DNA from: Nemopilema nomurai
Taxonomy: Eukaryota > Cnidaria > Scyphozoa > Rhizostomeae > Rhizostomatidae
Assembly: GCA_003864495.1 (NCBI GenBank)
Contig: ML133432.1
Span: 1,116,001 to 1,180,000, forward strand
Reading direction: 5' to 3'
Length of the DNA stretch: 64,000 nt
In this document: positions 1 to 11,917 of the stretch, one piece after another
Layout of the letters: every line of letters starts with the position of its first letter
How positions within the stretch are numbered: position 1 is the first letter of the stretch
The notes under the pieces: model-generated
Databases searched by the model: none
Told to the model about the DNA's origin: nothing
The model's input: only the letters and a program-made list of their open reading frames with translations
Made by a program: the position numbers and the translations under genes

Positions 1-89
1 TATATATATAATTGTTACTTAATATAGGTGGAGAAAGTTTTAGCACATTAATCCTGGCAGGTATATTTAGCAAGAGCTTCCCATTCTAG

Positions 90-3000
90 GCCATCAGATG
101 CTGATGCATTATCTGCTGTCATATCCAACAATATAGTTACAATCAACAAGGTAAGTGGAAAAACATTTAACCAACAAAATGAATGGATGTTGTACACATC
201 CATTTTAGTAACATTTCAATTTTATAATTCTTTGCGTTAAAAATTTATATTTGCATGTTAGGCATTTCAAAACAGGCTCCATTCAGTTTTTTCACAGAAT
301 CAAGGCAGTTTTTTGGAATTCCCTGATGTAAGTAGGAGTTGAATGAGAAATTGTATCATTAATTTGTGTTGAATTTGAATTATGTTGTTCTTTTTATTCA
401 GGATAAGGATGTATTTGATTCAAAAAAGAAGCTAAGAATCATGTCTGCAAATGGCTTGGAACACAAGTTATCAGGAAAGCAGCAAGAGGTCTTTGAAATG
501 AACAAAGGGCTTTTCAATTTGTTTTCAAATCAGGTACTTTATTTCTTTCAGAATTTTTTTTGATTGAAATATATTTTTTTGAATTAATTAATTTATTGAA
601 AGTTTTCCTTTCAGTTTTAAACGCTTTCCGCTTATCAACCAAATTATAATTTTTAGATTGAAGCATGCAAGAAGAACATTGTAAATTTAAGGGAGACATT
701 CGGCTCGACAGAGAATGCTGCCATGTTGGAAGCCGCCATGTTGATACGTGACAAGCACCCAGAACAAGCAATCAAGTCAATGAAGGTTTTTCTCTTTTAT
801 TAATACTTGTTGTATTTAAACTATGGATTCAAATATAGATTTTTTTAGTGTGCAGCTTAAATTCACTGAAGCTGTAACTCAGACTTGAAAAGCAGGCTGC
901 CAGGTTTTTGTTAAAGCTTCCATCCAGCATAATGCAACTAGTTCAAGTGTTGGGAAGTGTGCACATTGAACATATTTCATATTTGTTTGCCGCTAGGATA
1001 TGGTGGAGTCTTCAAATGTCTCCAGCGAGATACAGTTTGCATTGGCACAACTCTATCTTACGAAAGGTTTGCTTATCTTAAATTTTGTTTCCATCTTGAA
1101 TGTATCCATGATTGTGAAACTGTATATACCTTAAAGTTTCGTTATTTAATTTGCCTGTTTGATATTTACGAGACCTTATACTTTTGTTGTATAGAATCTG
1201 CCTAGGTATAGAGGCAAGTGTATGCGTGAATCTAAAGACACATTATTTTGGACACATTGAATCATTGATGACTCCTTGCATTCAATGGTTTCCTTATGGC
1301 AAACCCGTAGATAAAGGGGACGTTTTCATCTAATCTTATTTTAGGAAAGTTCCGAGATGCCGGCAATGTTTTGAAGTCCATAAAAGAATTTCGCAACACC
1401 CCGGGAATGGTAGGGTTGAAGTTCTTTGTTTTCAACTTTCAGTAAATTGATGATCGATTTAATCTGTTCAATGTTGGTCCACTTTAATGTAAGTAATTCT
1501 TTTGTTATACCAGAGATATAGAATACGTATTTGAAATCACCCTGAATTTTACAAGCTTATCAAACTTTGGTCATATTTTTGTTGCTTTTTTATATAAACA
1601 TTTTATTTTATAGTACATTTGAATAACTCACTTTCTTACAAATGGTAGCCTATACAGCTGAATCTGATAGCGTTCCTCGCCTGTAAACATGCTCATTTAC
1701 AAGACAGAATAAAACATGTTTGAACTTTTCTTAATTGGCGAAACTTGTTTTTGTTTCAGGTGTCATTTCTTGTCAGCCTGTACACGCATCTTGATGACAC
1801 CGATGAAGCTGTTCGGATTCTTGACGATGCCGTCGTCCATTTGGAGAAGCAAGGGGTCAGTACTTACTCCATCATAAGGTCCATCAATTAACTCAATATA
1901 CTTTAAAGAGGTCGCATCAAGAGATGCCAATTAGAGAAAAGGGGAACATTGGCTATTTTCTACTTGTTTTAGCTTGACATTCTTAGTCCATAGAGTTCAT
2001 AAATTAACTCAATATACTTAAGTCGTCGTATCAAGAGATGACAATTAGAGAGAAGGGGAACATTAGCTATTTTCAACTTGTTTTGGCTTGACATTCCACG
2101 GAGTCCATCAACTAACTCAAAATACTGAAAGGTCGCGTCAAGGAATGATAATTGAAGATGGGGAAACATAAGCTTTTTTCCATTTGTTTAAGTTGACATT
2201 CTTAGTGTAAAAAGTATCAATTTATTCAATATACTATGGTCGTCGCATTTTGGGGTGATATGTGGAAAATGAGTGTATTATGAGTGCTATTTTCAACTTG
2301 TTTTAGGTTGACAAAGATGACCTGATAAAGATAATGCGAAAAAATGCCAGTTACAAAATGAGACACGGCCTAGCCAAGGAGGCCTTAGTTGCCCTGGAGG
2401 AGCTTCGCAAGTGAGCAGTTTCTTGATGCTTCACTTGTTTTAAAAAATTATAGCTTAATTGTTCATTAGTAGCATTTTAAGTCACGGTTGCCTAAGTTGC
2501 GTTAGTAAGTAAGCCTTATTATACTTGTCTTGTTGTTTACAACAGGAAAGACCCTGGCGATCTCAAAGCGCTGGCCAAGATAATCACAGCCTACTCTCAA
2601 ATCAACCCGAAGAAGGCGGAAGAGTATCCTTTCGTTGATGCCCCGTTGCTTTTCCACAATTAATCTCTCTAAGAATGTTGTACACTGTATTCTCTTCTTT
2701 AATTACATCTTCTTCTGCAGTGTCTGATCTCAGAATTTTTCCTTGCCCAAGTTCGTCTTTTTCCATTTTGATATTACTGTTTTCATCCAATATCGCATAT
2801 ACTAATGATTTATTTTAAATGCAGTCTTTACAGCAGTTAGAAGTATTGCGTAACATTGTTGGATTGGTAGTATCTCAACCTTAAACTTGTTGTTGATCTC
2901 TGCAAACAGTGAAAAGAAGGCTTCGCAAATTGGCTGAACCTCAACGCCCTTGCTGCAATCAAATTTCAATTTCCTTTCGTTTTGTGATATTGCTCTATCT

Positions 3001-5342
3001 ACACTTTTTCTTTCAGTTGTAATACGTTGTTGTGGTTTGACACAATAGACGAGCGAGACGATGATTGAATATCTGTCAGTGTATCATCCATCCCAAACCC
3101 AAGCTTTCAGTCGTTCTAACACATGACTTCTATCTTTACATGCAACTTTATATTAAAAAAACCTTGATTGCTAATTCACTAATGAATCGTCTTATGTATG
3201 TCTTTCTCCTTAACCGTCCCCTCAAAGATACAGCGAACATTTGCCTCCGTTTGTTCACGATGAAAAAATTGAAGCAGATGTGTTGGAGAGCAAACATCTC
3301 ATGGGAAGCTTCAAATTCTCGAAGAAAGCTCAAGCGGATGCCGATCAGGATATCCAATCCCAAGGGTAAAACTGCTTCATGAAGTTAAGAAAATATGCGA
3401 TTAACTCGAAAGGAGATACCTCCTTAGAGAGTTTATTTGCCATAGGAACTGACTCTAGAGACCTTCGACTTCTAGGATGACAGAGTATTCTGTTTCTTGG
3501 AAACTACTATTACCAGATTTGATTAAGCGTGTGACATGACTGAGTTTTGAAATATTTTACACAAAGAAATGTTTCAAGTAACTTGTAACAATATTTCTGA
3601 TACACCGGTTCCTTTATTGTAATATGTCACCTTATTTTATCCAATGTCACCTTATTCCATTACTGAAATTTGTTGTGGTAATGTTGTAGAGGCTCTTCTA
3701 CCGGTAACCCTCTAGACAACACTGCCGTACTGAGATAGCGAAAAGGGTTTCCATTTAAGCTCAACTTTATAATTGTGAAATTGAGGAAAGCCCTGAGCTT
3801 TTCTAAAATTATGACTTTTGACTTCAAGGAACGAAGTGATATTTAAGAAGAAGCGAAAGAAGAAGAGAAAACGTAAGACAATGTTTGTATCTCAACTTAT
3901 ATGGTAATTTATATGCGAGGGAGAAAGAGGTAGGCCAAGAACATGCTTAATGTCTAACTTGAAGGAATAAAGCAGACTGCAAGAAATGGAGGATGCATAC
4001 GAAAGAACAGATGGTGCACCAAATACGGCCCAGGACTATCGATGATGTTATATTTTATGCATACACTTTACCATGTGTATACATATATGTGTATATACAT
4101 ATACATTATGCTAACACATTGAATTTTCCTCATCATCTTTTTTGGACCATTGTTAAAGATGCATATTTAGTGCTTGGTACATAGCGTTAATTGGAAGGCA
4201 CCATTGTCCGGATTCGGGCTGTCAGGAGTATGCTACCTAACTCCAACACGTTCTTTTCTGTACAGCCCGACTTCCACAAAACTACAACCCGGATGTTGAT
4301 CCGGATCCAGAACGATGGCTGCCTCGCTGGGAACGGTCGACTTTTAAACACAAGAAACAGAAAAGGGGACAAATTGGTAAGCATTTTATACTTCACAAAT
4401 CATTTCAATTATTAAAGGTGAGGTTAGTTGGCAAATTAGTTATGCTTCTCATGCAAAGGTAGATTAAATCAACAACTCTGTAATTCACCTGATTTTAGAA
4501 ATGGCTGATAGAGCGTGAATAATTTTAAGTTCTTTGTGGCCCTTTGTGTGTTTTTCCAACGTACAAGATCAATCGGACGGTAGTTCTTGTCTTAGCTGTG
4601 TCCATCGCTTTTTTGTTATCATTTAAGTTCCATTGAATAAGATACTTTGCTTCCATTTATTTCAAATGATAAGTTTTTTACAGTGTTGAGATTTCATTTG
4701 AAAGGTCTTTATCACAATTGCCTTGTTTATTTCTACAGCAAGAGGACCACAGGGAGCTGTTGCACAAGATATGTAAGCCCTTTCGGATGTTTGCCTTCAA
4801 TATTGTTTTACATGAATACGAGAAATTCTGAATTATCAGAGATCTTCAAATTCTAGCGAAATCTTAATTAAAGAAAAATCCCAGCACGAAAAGTTACTCC
4901 AGCCGTTTGCTGTATTAAATACTGTTTTAATTAAGTTGTCTTGGCCCTTGGAACGTTTTCAGAATTTATTTCGTTAACCTCTCTACAAATCCCATTTCAC
5001 GGTTCTCGTGAAACTCGACTCATCATTATCATAATCATCATCAGTTTCACGACCATCCTCGTTGCTGCCATTCCCCTTCAATCATGGCTCCATTCCAAAA
5101 CCCCCAATAAGCACCCAACGATACCCTGACCTTGCTCCCTTACCCTAAGGCAAATGTTTTTTCGTTTTAGCCCCACCTCTCCTTCAGCAAGGCCCCGGGA
5201 CTCAGCCGCGGCAGCATCACCTTCGCCAGTGTCCTCTCCCAAACCTGGTGCTTCATCAGCTAGCCACGTAGTACCCCCGCGTCAACAGAAGCCACAAGCC
5301 GGGAAAGCCAAGTCAAAGAAAAAGAAGAAGGGGGGTTGGTAG
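90..5342 (+). CDS. SRP72: SRP72, signal recognition particle 72 kDa subunit (5' end outside window)
   Basis: SRP72 is the TPR-rich cytosolic subunit of the signal recognition particle; it pairs with SRP68 on 7SL RNA and supports co-translational targeting to the ER. Thirteen exons are seen: 90-150, 402-533, 657-785, 997-1066, 1345-1409, 1760-1855, 2307-2410, 2546-2623, 3228-3365, 3829-3872, 4266-4376, 4739-4772 and 5171-5342. Their phases join without a break. The first visible exon reads RPSDADALSAVISNNIVTINK, a TPR segment of the family. Exons to about 2623 carry further TPR helices. The exon at 4266 has the hallmark SRP72 RNA-binding motif (NYNPDVDPDPERWLP), preceded by a lysine/arginine-rich run. 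The last exon is Ser/Pro/Ala-rich, then PPRQQKPQ and a lysine tract ending KKGGW, the known family C-terminus. The intron after 1855 has a tandem repeat. The N-terminal TPRs lie upstream of position 1. No clear AATAAA follows the stop. Confidence 0.95.
1878..2313 (+). repeat. Tandem array of about four ~110-bp units ending at a splice acceptor
   Basis: Units begin near 1878, 1993, 2101 and 2211. Each contains versions of 'catcaattaactcaatatact', then a purine-rich stretch, then a pyrimidine-rich 'aacttgttttag' and 'cttgacatt'. The last unit ends in the acceptor used for the SRP72 exon at 2307, so the repeat includes the 3' splice site and the first exon bases (gttgaca). The units are diverged, so the array is not recent. 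Confidence 0.8.
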
Positions 5343-7122
5343 ATGGAAATCTTTCAACCTGTACCTCAGAGATGACTAGATGTCTACTATTTGTTTTAAA
5401 TATCATGCAAATGAATTGTTACCGAACTACCTACTATTTATTGTGTTTTTCCTACAAAATGTAGTAGAGTGCCCCAGTTATCTAGAGAACGACTCTGTAG
5501 GTATCAGTGAATTATCTCCAGTTTTAAAGCAATCAACCTAAATCAAATTTTGGCTCGACTTGCAGAATGTAGACTTCTGAAAAATCATTCAGGACTCCTT
5601 CCAGCCTTCACCAGACGATAAACTATATTAGACGAAGGAACTCAGAACGCGTTAGAAATTCTGCATTTCTTCATTATTCAAACATGCCTAGGCCTGCATT
5701 AGTAATCTCTTTAAGTATCCTTTACTTTTCCGTAAGACACTTGGATTCAACCCTATATGCCAATGCCCTAAGGCTTCAATATACAAATTACTTGTTACAC
5801 TCGCATATGCGCTTGGATCAAGAGCTGAACGGTTTTAAACAACACGATATTTCCTGCATTTCGAGTTATAAATACATGTTTAATGTCTTTTATTTAAGCA
5901 TGGATATCCAGGGCTGGAAACGGAACCCAATTGCTGCTGGCAGTAAGCTTGCGCAATCTAAAACGATACTTGTTTACTAGAAAGAAGTATTAGGCCCGTT
6001 TCCTTGCGATAAATCTGCCAGCACTTTCATGTTAATTGCCTATAGTTGTCCTTGATACCTTTCTCTTGGCCAATGCTATGCTACAATAATTAAACGTGAT
6101 TCACATTAATCTTCGTCAACATCTAACGCTTCAAAATCCCCTGAGATCGAAGTTAGGAAAATAGCTTGTTAACCAAGGAGATGCCTTTGTTGTTGTCAAC
6201 ACAAGTCTTGCGATGTTTCGTCCTAATGCAACCAAATGAAACATCGTTTTGCAGTCTCCGGGGGATTTTCGCATAAAGAAAAGGCGCTATGAAAATTAAA
6301 TGCCTTGCTTGGTAATTCCCAAGAGTCAGATGTAGTCGAATGCCAGAATCAAAAGGCCCACTAGACACTAAGTAGACAGGTCACAAACCGTGACGGTACA
6401 AGTAAAAGGAGGGAAGCACCAACTGTTGTAAAGAAAGTTGGGTAGCTTCGATGCAGGATTGCAACTTGCCATGATACCACGCAAGAACAGGCCTTTCGAG
6501 TGTCGCTGTGTCCATATTATATGGTGAGCGTATTTTCAAATTTTCATATTTATATAGTTGTCAATGCAACCTTATTTTCAAGGAGCCAATGGGTACCGTG
6601 GCAGCTTTTTCGCATTCATGCTAGTGAGAGGGTCAAGTGGCATTAGCCAATAATTCGACACCCACCATTTCCAAAGACTAGCTTCCTGCAAATATGACAC
6701 CGTGAAAATATTTAGAATATTTGTCCAAGTGTGCTCAAGGGCTTGCTCGTTCACTGACTGTCGTTTGATGAATGTGTTGACATAATTTTAACTCAAGTGG
6801 TAAAATGGCAGACGAATATCGTTATTACAGTACAGATACAACTCTGCCTTTGTTGAAGGTTTGGAGCTAGGCCGAAAGAGACAATATACGCTGGAGGTTG
6901 CCTCGAAAACAAGCGTTTATGGAAACGAGGTCATTAGTTTTCCACGGTAGGGGGCGACGTAGGCTAATGTTGCTCGATATTTTAGATTCTTACTCAAGTT
7001 GGAGAGCAATCATTCACCGTTGCGCTTGAAGCATGCACTCAATGAGTGACACGAATCTTTATACATAACAATTGGTTGTCTATTCATAATAATTGTTTCA
7101 AAAAACATCGAAATTCACGAGG
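5343..7122. other. Intergenic region, SRP72 3' flank
   Basis: No open frame here resembles a known protein or shows exon structure. It probably holds the 3' UTR of SRP72 and that of the ankyrin gene on the opposite strand. I see no mobile element or RNA gene. Confidence 0.5.
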
Positions 7123-8154
7123 CTATAGCAATGTCTGCATGACATGCATGTAATTCCTTGACTTCACCAGCAATGCCTCGTATTCTTTCAACTTCTTTCT
7201 TGTGTACGTGTCGATATCAGTTCCAGCTTCGACAAGGAAAATGGCACATTTGAACCGCGACAACTTTAGGGCCAAATCAAACGCAGGGAATCCGTCCCGA
7301 TAGGGTGCGTTCAAGTCGAAGCCATCTAGGGTCAACAACATCACTTTCTCGATATCCCCACTAGCAGCGGCTGCGTGCAACTCGAAAGGTTCGCTGCATG
7401 CAAAACTGTCACCTGTGTCAAAGGTGACCCTCCTGCCACGTCGCATGTCCGACGAACTGTCAACACCGGGGTCAGCTGACAGATGATGACTCCCCAATGA
7501 CCCACTTGAATTGGAACTGCTCGAGACATTACTCCCCACTAACTTGGCACGTGTCTTCCTTCTTCGGGTGAAAACCGAAGTCATTTTGTCAGATGGTACC
7601 TTGGTGATCCTTTCTGAATTTGAGTCATCTGACATGCTACTAAAATGCTCCTCGCTCGAGTCCGTTCTTGAGCCCAGATTTTCACGCTTCTTTTCGAAGA
7701 AAGACAACGATTTCGGCTTCCTGTTTAGCAAGAGTTTGTGATAGGAATGGCGGAGGTATCGTATAGTTTCTACAACCGCAGGTAAAATTCTTGGATCGGA
7801 TGTTGTCATGTTGACCATACTGCTAAACGATTCGGGGTCCGGAGGCTGTTCGTCATCCACGAAGTAAATTTGACGAGTAGACGATGGAAGAGAGGAACGA
7901 AATGCTCCGTTTTCATCCACAGCTGAAAACTTACGGCAGGATTCGCGTAAACCAGAGCCATTGCTTACCATTTTTCGATTCGAGTTTCCCTTCCGACCAC
8001 CCGGTTGATAAGGCAGCTCTCCGCAAAATTTCCGTATTTCTTGCACATACTGATCCCGTGTGAATTCTCCTTGCCCTTTTGTACCATGCAAGCACGTGTC
8101 TTTATTGCTTCTTCCTGAAATTCTCCTCGCCATTTTTAACACGCACGTCGCCAA
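7123..8154 (-). CDS. Ankyrin-repeat protein with PP1-binding RVxF motif (MYPT/PPP1R27-like)
   Basis: Single-exon frame of 343 residues on the minus strand. Residues 1-235 are low-complexity, basic and serine-rich without a domain I recognise. At 238-246 lies RRGRRVTFD, a fitting RVxF docking motif for protein phosphatase 1 (RVTF at 242-245). About ten residues later two ankyrin repeats begin (roughly 257-320: FELHAAAASGDIEKVMLL, then DGFPAFDLALKLSRFKCAIFLVE compressed at its end). A short basic helix-like tail follows. The order RVxF then ankyrin repeats is that of the MYPT family and PPP1R27, so a role as a small PP1 regulatory subunit is inferred. It lacks the remaining ankyrin repeats and C-terminal parts of MYPT1. 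An in-frame ATG seven codons in (8133-8131) has the better context and may be the real start. Orthology to one vertebrate gene is not established. Confidence 0.75.
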   Translation of the reverse strand: MATCVLKMARRISGRSNKDTCLHGTKGQGEFTRDQYVQEIRKFCGELPYQPGGRKGNSNRKMVSNGSGLRESCRKFSAVDENGAFRSSLPSSTRQIYFVDDEQPPDPESFSSMVNMTTSDPRILPAVVETIRYLRHSYHKLLLNRKPKSLSFFEKKRENLGSRTDSSEEHFSSMSDDSNSERITKVPSDKMTSVFTRRRKTRAKLVGSNVSSSSNSSGSLGSHHLSADPGVDSSSDMRRGRRVTFDTGDSFACSEPFELHAAAASGDIEKVMLLTLDGFDLNAPYRDGFPAFDLALKLSRFKCAIFLVEAGTDIDTYTRKKLKEYEALLVKSRNYMHVMQTLL

Positions 8155-8805
8155 GTCCCATTCATCCGTGGCAAAATTTATTCACCTTTCATCAAAATTC
8201 CCAGCATTGCCAAACAAAATTCAACTTCGAAAGCTAACAAGTGTTTCATACGCACTTCCTGTTTGTTTTAGAAAATAATCTCTGCTCTGTTAACCTTTGT
8301 GACTCTTTGTCGATATTTCTGTTGGCCTTTACATGAATTGAACAGTTGTATTCGCTTCACATTCTTTTGCCATACACGACCTCTTTTATGAACTCCCCCT
8401 GCCCCTTCCACCCCAAGGCTTATGCCTCCTATTTGCAATCTACACAAAACCAAATCGTACGAGCTTACTTGATCTGCACTGCTCATTTGCAAGTTCCATC
8501 TGTAAATCCTGAAATTTTCCACCAACTCAGCATGAATAAATAAATCCTTTATGCCTCTCGTGACTATCAAACACCCGACACAACATTTAAATGCAATTTT
8601 CGAGTGACACATTCATCTGAGCGATTTTCCGGTGTCTTTTCACACTTAATTCCCCGTCTTAACAGCTTAAAAATGGAATATTATTACTTTTAACATAGAT
8701 TCTGCGCAGTGTCCGAGCTAATTCTGCCCAACCATGCTCTCCAGAATAAACAACTTTGTTCGGCAGAAGCACAAACCTCTTCCTCTCCCGTGGCAAAACT
8801 GCCTC

Positions 8806-8841
8806 TTACGTCAGACATTCTGTCGCACAAAGGATGACGTC
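8806..8841. promoter_or_regulatory. Two CRE-like sites upstream of the ankyrin gene
   Basis: TTACGTCA at 8806-8813 and TGACGTC at 8835-8841 lie about 29 bp apart, roughly 650-690 bp upstream of the ankyrin start codon. Both match the ATF/CREB core. The surrounding 200 bp are richer in GC than the flanks. Promoter function is inferred. Confidence 0.35.
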
Positions 8842-9169
8842 CTATTTTCCTCTTTGGCGCATCGACAATCGTCCTCAAACAATAAAGCGATTGACAGGAG
8901 GCGGCAGGAGGTGCAAGTGTGTTGGGAACGGTCCACGTCTCTTGCCAAGACGGTGCTGTTGTTGGTGGTGTTTTGATTTGTAAAGCGAGATGGGCGTTTA
9001 TTCATAACTGGTGAAGGGACTGGGCTCTAGTTTTAGATTGACACTATGAATCCAAAACTACAGCACAAAATCTAGAATGAAGACTGCAATTTAAAAGAGG
9101 TATAGCTATTTACTTCTGTAACAGCCCAGCACGAAAAAACCTGCATCCTTGCTGAACATCCAAGTCTTT

Positions 9170-9615
9170 ATTAATAAAAGTTTCTGAATATTTTAATAAC
9201 CTTTACACGTTTTTTAATATAAGAAACCTGTTTATAAGAAACCTAGTACTAGAGCCCAAAAAATTTAAGAAACTTTTAGAACTAAATCAATATTTTTAAG
9301 AAACTCCAAAAAAATAAGGTGCCGAAAAAATAATACGTGCCGGGTGTCTCGGTAATAATACGAAAATAACACAACAATTTAAGCACACTGTATCGGGTGT
9401 CTTGATAAAGAGTACCCCTGTTTACATAGGAATTATGAACTAGAGATACGATATCAAATCTTAGTTTTGTGTTATAAACTTTAATGCAATTAATATGGAA
9501 GGAAGACGCAAAATTTGATGTTAAATGCTCATCTAAAAATAAGAAACTTTTAAGAAACTTTTAGTACTGGAAACTAGTGAAAAATTAAGAAACGTTTAAT
9601 ACTAGGACCCAAGCT
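9170..9615. repeat. Degenerate short repeats built on 'taagaaac(t)ttta'
   Basis: The motif 'aagaaac' followed by 'ttttag', 'ctagtac' or 'gttta' recurs at least seven times with irregular spacing. Two copies of 'gggtgtct(c/t)g' are interspersed. No terminal repeats or coding capacity are visible. Confidence 0.5.
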
Positions 9616-10463
9616 AGGTTACTTATAAAAAGAAAACGTGTATTTCAGTCTTTAAATGCAAAACTTCCTAAAATATCCTTTACTCGAATGGAGTGAATAC
9701 ATTTAGCCTCCGATGAGACAAAAAAATGGGGCTAGGAGGGGATGAAATTTTAATGCCAAAATTCAAGCAAAGAAATCAAAGAAAACTGGGATAAATTTTA
9801 AAAAGGTACCATTTGCTGAAAGTGTGGGTCCATTAATGCGCAGGAAAGAGCAGGCAAAATGCCTTCTACGCCAATGTTGTATTCCAAACACTGCAGTTTA
9901 CTTCTAGTGGTTCATGATGAGAAACGTAGATGATCAGAATGTTTTTCAGAGTGGTGGCAACAGGCGTTTCGGCCTTTTGAGCCACGATCGCAAAGCTCCC
10001 TATTCAAAACTAGTTTACTGTTGAAAGGAAAGAATGGAAGGGCTGATGGGGTATCAAATTATACTTGAGACGGGAATTTTTCGCCTTGTACTCGCTCCTT
10101 GTCATTCGTTTGTCTTGCTTCAAACACGTGGGCAAATCATCGCCGACAGATTGACCGCACTTGTATCAGGTGCATGCGCCCTCAGTCTCGTTACAGGATT
10201 CTAACATTATAAGCCACAAATATTTCCAGATTTCTAAACAGAGACATCGTTCGTAGTTGCATGTTTATCTCAGGATAGTCCTCGGGGAACAAGTAAATAC
10301 AGAAAATTCATAAATAAATATTCAATTTGGCGCCAAGAAGTAGTTTACCACATGCTGTTGTGCCGAGAGCGAGGTTTGTTTGTTGTCGAAGCCATCGGGT
10401 TTCTTGGTGAGAAATCTCAGACGTATCACGCCCATACCTTAGGTATTGATCAATTATCACTGT

Positions 10464-10496
10464 CCAATGACAAGAGAGGCCCTGGTTCTTGATTGG
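10464..10496. promoter_or_regulatory. Paired CCAAT boxes upstream of the zinc-finger gene
   Basis: CCAAT at 10464-10468 and inverted ATTGG at 10492-10496 are about 28 bp apart, 470-500 bp upstream of the zinc-finger ATG. Another inverted CCAAT (GATTGG) lies just before that ATG. Matches are exact but short, so function is inferred. Confidence 0.35.
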
Positions 10497-10963
10497 TCAG
10501 GCTTGTGTTTTCACGTTGGGACCCAAGTCCGCATGCCAAGTCCTGTTCACAGGTTTCGTGTTAGAATTGTCGCTCGATCTAGTTCCGGTGGCACAAAAGC
10601 GAGTTGGAGAAGGACGCCGAAGCAGTCTCATCGTCAAACAATTTCCCATTGATAATCGACGTGCTGTTCAAACGAAATAGTGCACAATTACATGCCAAAC
10701 AGCTGGAATTGGTCTTTGTTTACACTTGCCATCACTATGGCTGGTCTAAGTGGCTTCTTTCCGGCCTATCTGTCAAGAAGAGAAAATATAGAAAGACAAA
10801 CAGGAGAGTGAAGAGATTATACAGTGTAAGGTTTACCGCGTGCATTTCTCTTCCTGTTCATTATACACTCAAGAAAGTGGCGTAGTTTTGTAGCTGGAGA
10901 TTTTATTATTGTTGATGACTGATTTCCCGCGCTGTTTATTCCGAAGCAGTCGATTGGTTTACC

Positions 10964-11917
10964 ATGGAAGAGGCAGCCAGTCTAGAGAGACAGTCGCGGA
11001 TTTTCAAGCCTACAATACTTTTACACAACCGCTCTGATGATCGGGCCGCTAGTAGTAAGGCTAACGAGGGGGCTGCGCTGCTTCCAGTTTGGAAACGAGT
11101 GCCACTGAACGTTCAGCAACTGATACCATGGCTTCAAGTGCCACAATCCCATTGGAATGTCCCAGAGCTGACAGGTACCAAAAGTAGAGGCTCGTGCCCC
11201 CTTGGGTGTAATCAGGCTACCTGTCCGGACCAGGGGCTCATGTTGGCCCAACACGACTCTGTGGAAGCAGATGCAAAAAGGAAAGAATTACCCCAGAACT
11301 ACAATTGTTCCCAAAACGATGCAGTGACTGGGAATAAAACCAACGCCATATCTGCTCAAATCTCCAAGGAACTAACTTCAACAATTGACTCCCGACAGAC
11401 GTTTGACTATGACCCGTTTAAGATGCTTCGCGATTCGCGGACAGAAGCTTGTATTAGAGAAAATGTAAACACGGCTCCAGATTTTACCGACTGCATTAAT
11501 CATAAACTATTTATCCACGAAAGCAGAAAGCAGTTTGACAAGAAAAGGTACAACTGTCCCTTTTGCACAATAACATGTAGTAACATGGGTCAACTGAGGG
11601 GGCATCTACGTTGTCACACCGGAGAACGGCCTTTCATATGCAGCTTCAGTGGATGTAACAGCAAGTTTGCACGAAACGAAGAACTTACACGCCACAAGAG
11701 GATTCACTCTGGGGTACGACCATTTGCCTGTGGTTCCTGCAAGAAGTCGTTTGGAAGGAAGGACCATTTGCAGAAACACGTGAAAACACACTTGAACTCG
11801 AACGAGAAGAAGACTTATGTTTGTTCTGTCTGCAAGCAGGGCTACAGTAGATCTGATGCACTAGCTAGACATAAATTTACTGCTCACTCAGATCAAAGTG
11901 GTAAAACGAAAACGTGA
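10964..11917 (+). CDS. Four-finger C2H2 zinc-finger transcription factor, EGR/WT1-like
   Basis: Intronless 317-residue protein. The ATG lies in a strong context (accATGG). Residues 1-190 have no domain I recognise. Four C2H2 fingers follow: C198/C201/H214/H218, C226/C231/H244/H248, C256/C259/H272/H276 and C287/C290/H303/H308 (H-x4-H in the last). Linkers 1-2 and 2-3 are near canonical (HTGERPF, HSGVRPF). The linker between fingers 3 and 4 is ten residues (277-286), the length of the WT1 +KTS linker. Specificity residues of fingers 2-4 (RNEELTR, RKDHLQK, RSDALAR) resemble those of EGR/WT1 fingers and predict a G-rich site near GTG-KGG-GCG. A nuclear sequence-specific regulator is therefore likely. 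The N-terminus matches no EGR or WT1 regulatory domain that I can see, so this may be a lineage-specific family member. Confidence 0.85.
   Translation: MEEAASLERQSRIFKPTILLHNRSDDRAASSKANEGAALLPVWKRVPLNVQQLIPWLQVPQSHWNVPELTGTKSRGSCPLGCNQATCPDQGLMLAQHDSVEADAKRKELPQNYNCSQNDAVTGNKTNAISAQISKELTSTIDSRQTFDYDPFKMLRDSRTEACIRENVNTAPDFTDCINHKLFIHESRKQFDKKRYNCPFCTITCSNMGQLRGHLRCHTGERPFICSFSGCNSKFARNEELTRHKRIHSGVRPFACGSCKKSFGRKDHLQKHVKTHLNSNEKKTYVCSVCKQGYSRSDALARHKFTAHSDQSGKTKT

Larger units (their letters stand above)
8155..10963. other. Intergenic region between divergent ankyrin and zinc-finger genes
   Basis: This 2.8-kb interval separates two start codons facing away from each other. It contains the CRE-like pair, the 'aagaaac' repeat area and a CCAAT pair near 10.47 kb. 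Three overlapping frames between 10446 and 10885 have no recognisable domain and are better read as promoter sequence. Confidence 0.5.

Noticed and set aside
10446..10885. Three overlapping frames upstream of the zinc-finger gene
   Set aside because: They differ in frame, have no domains, and lie in the likely promoter.
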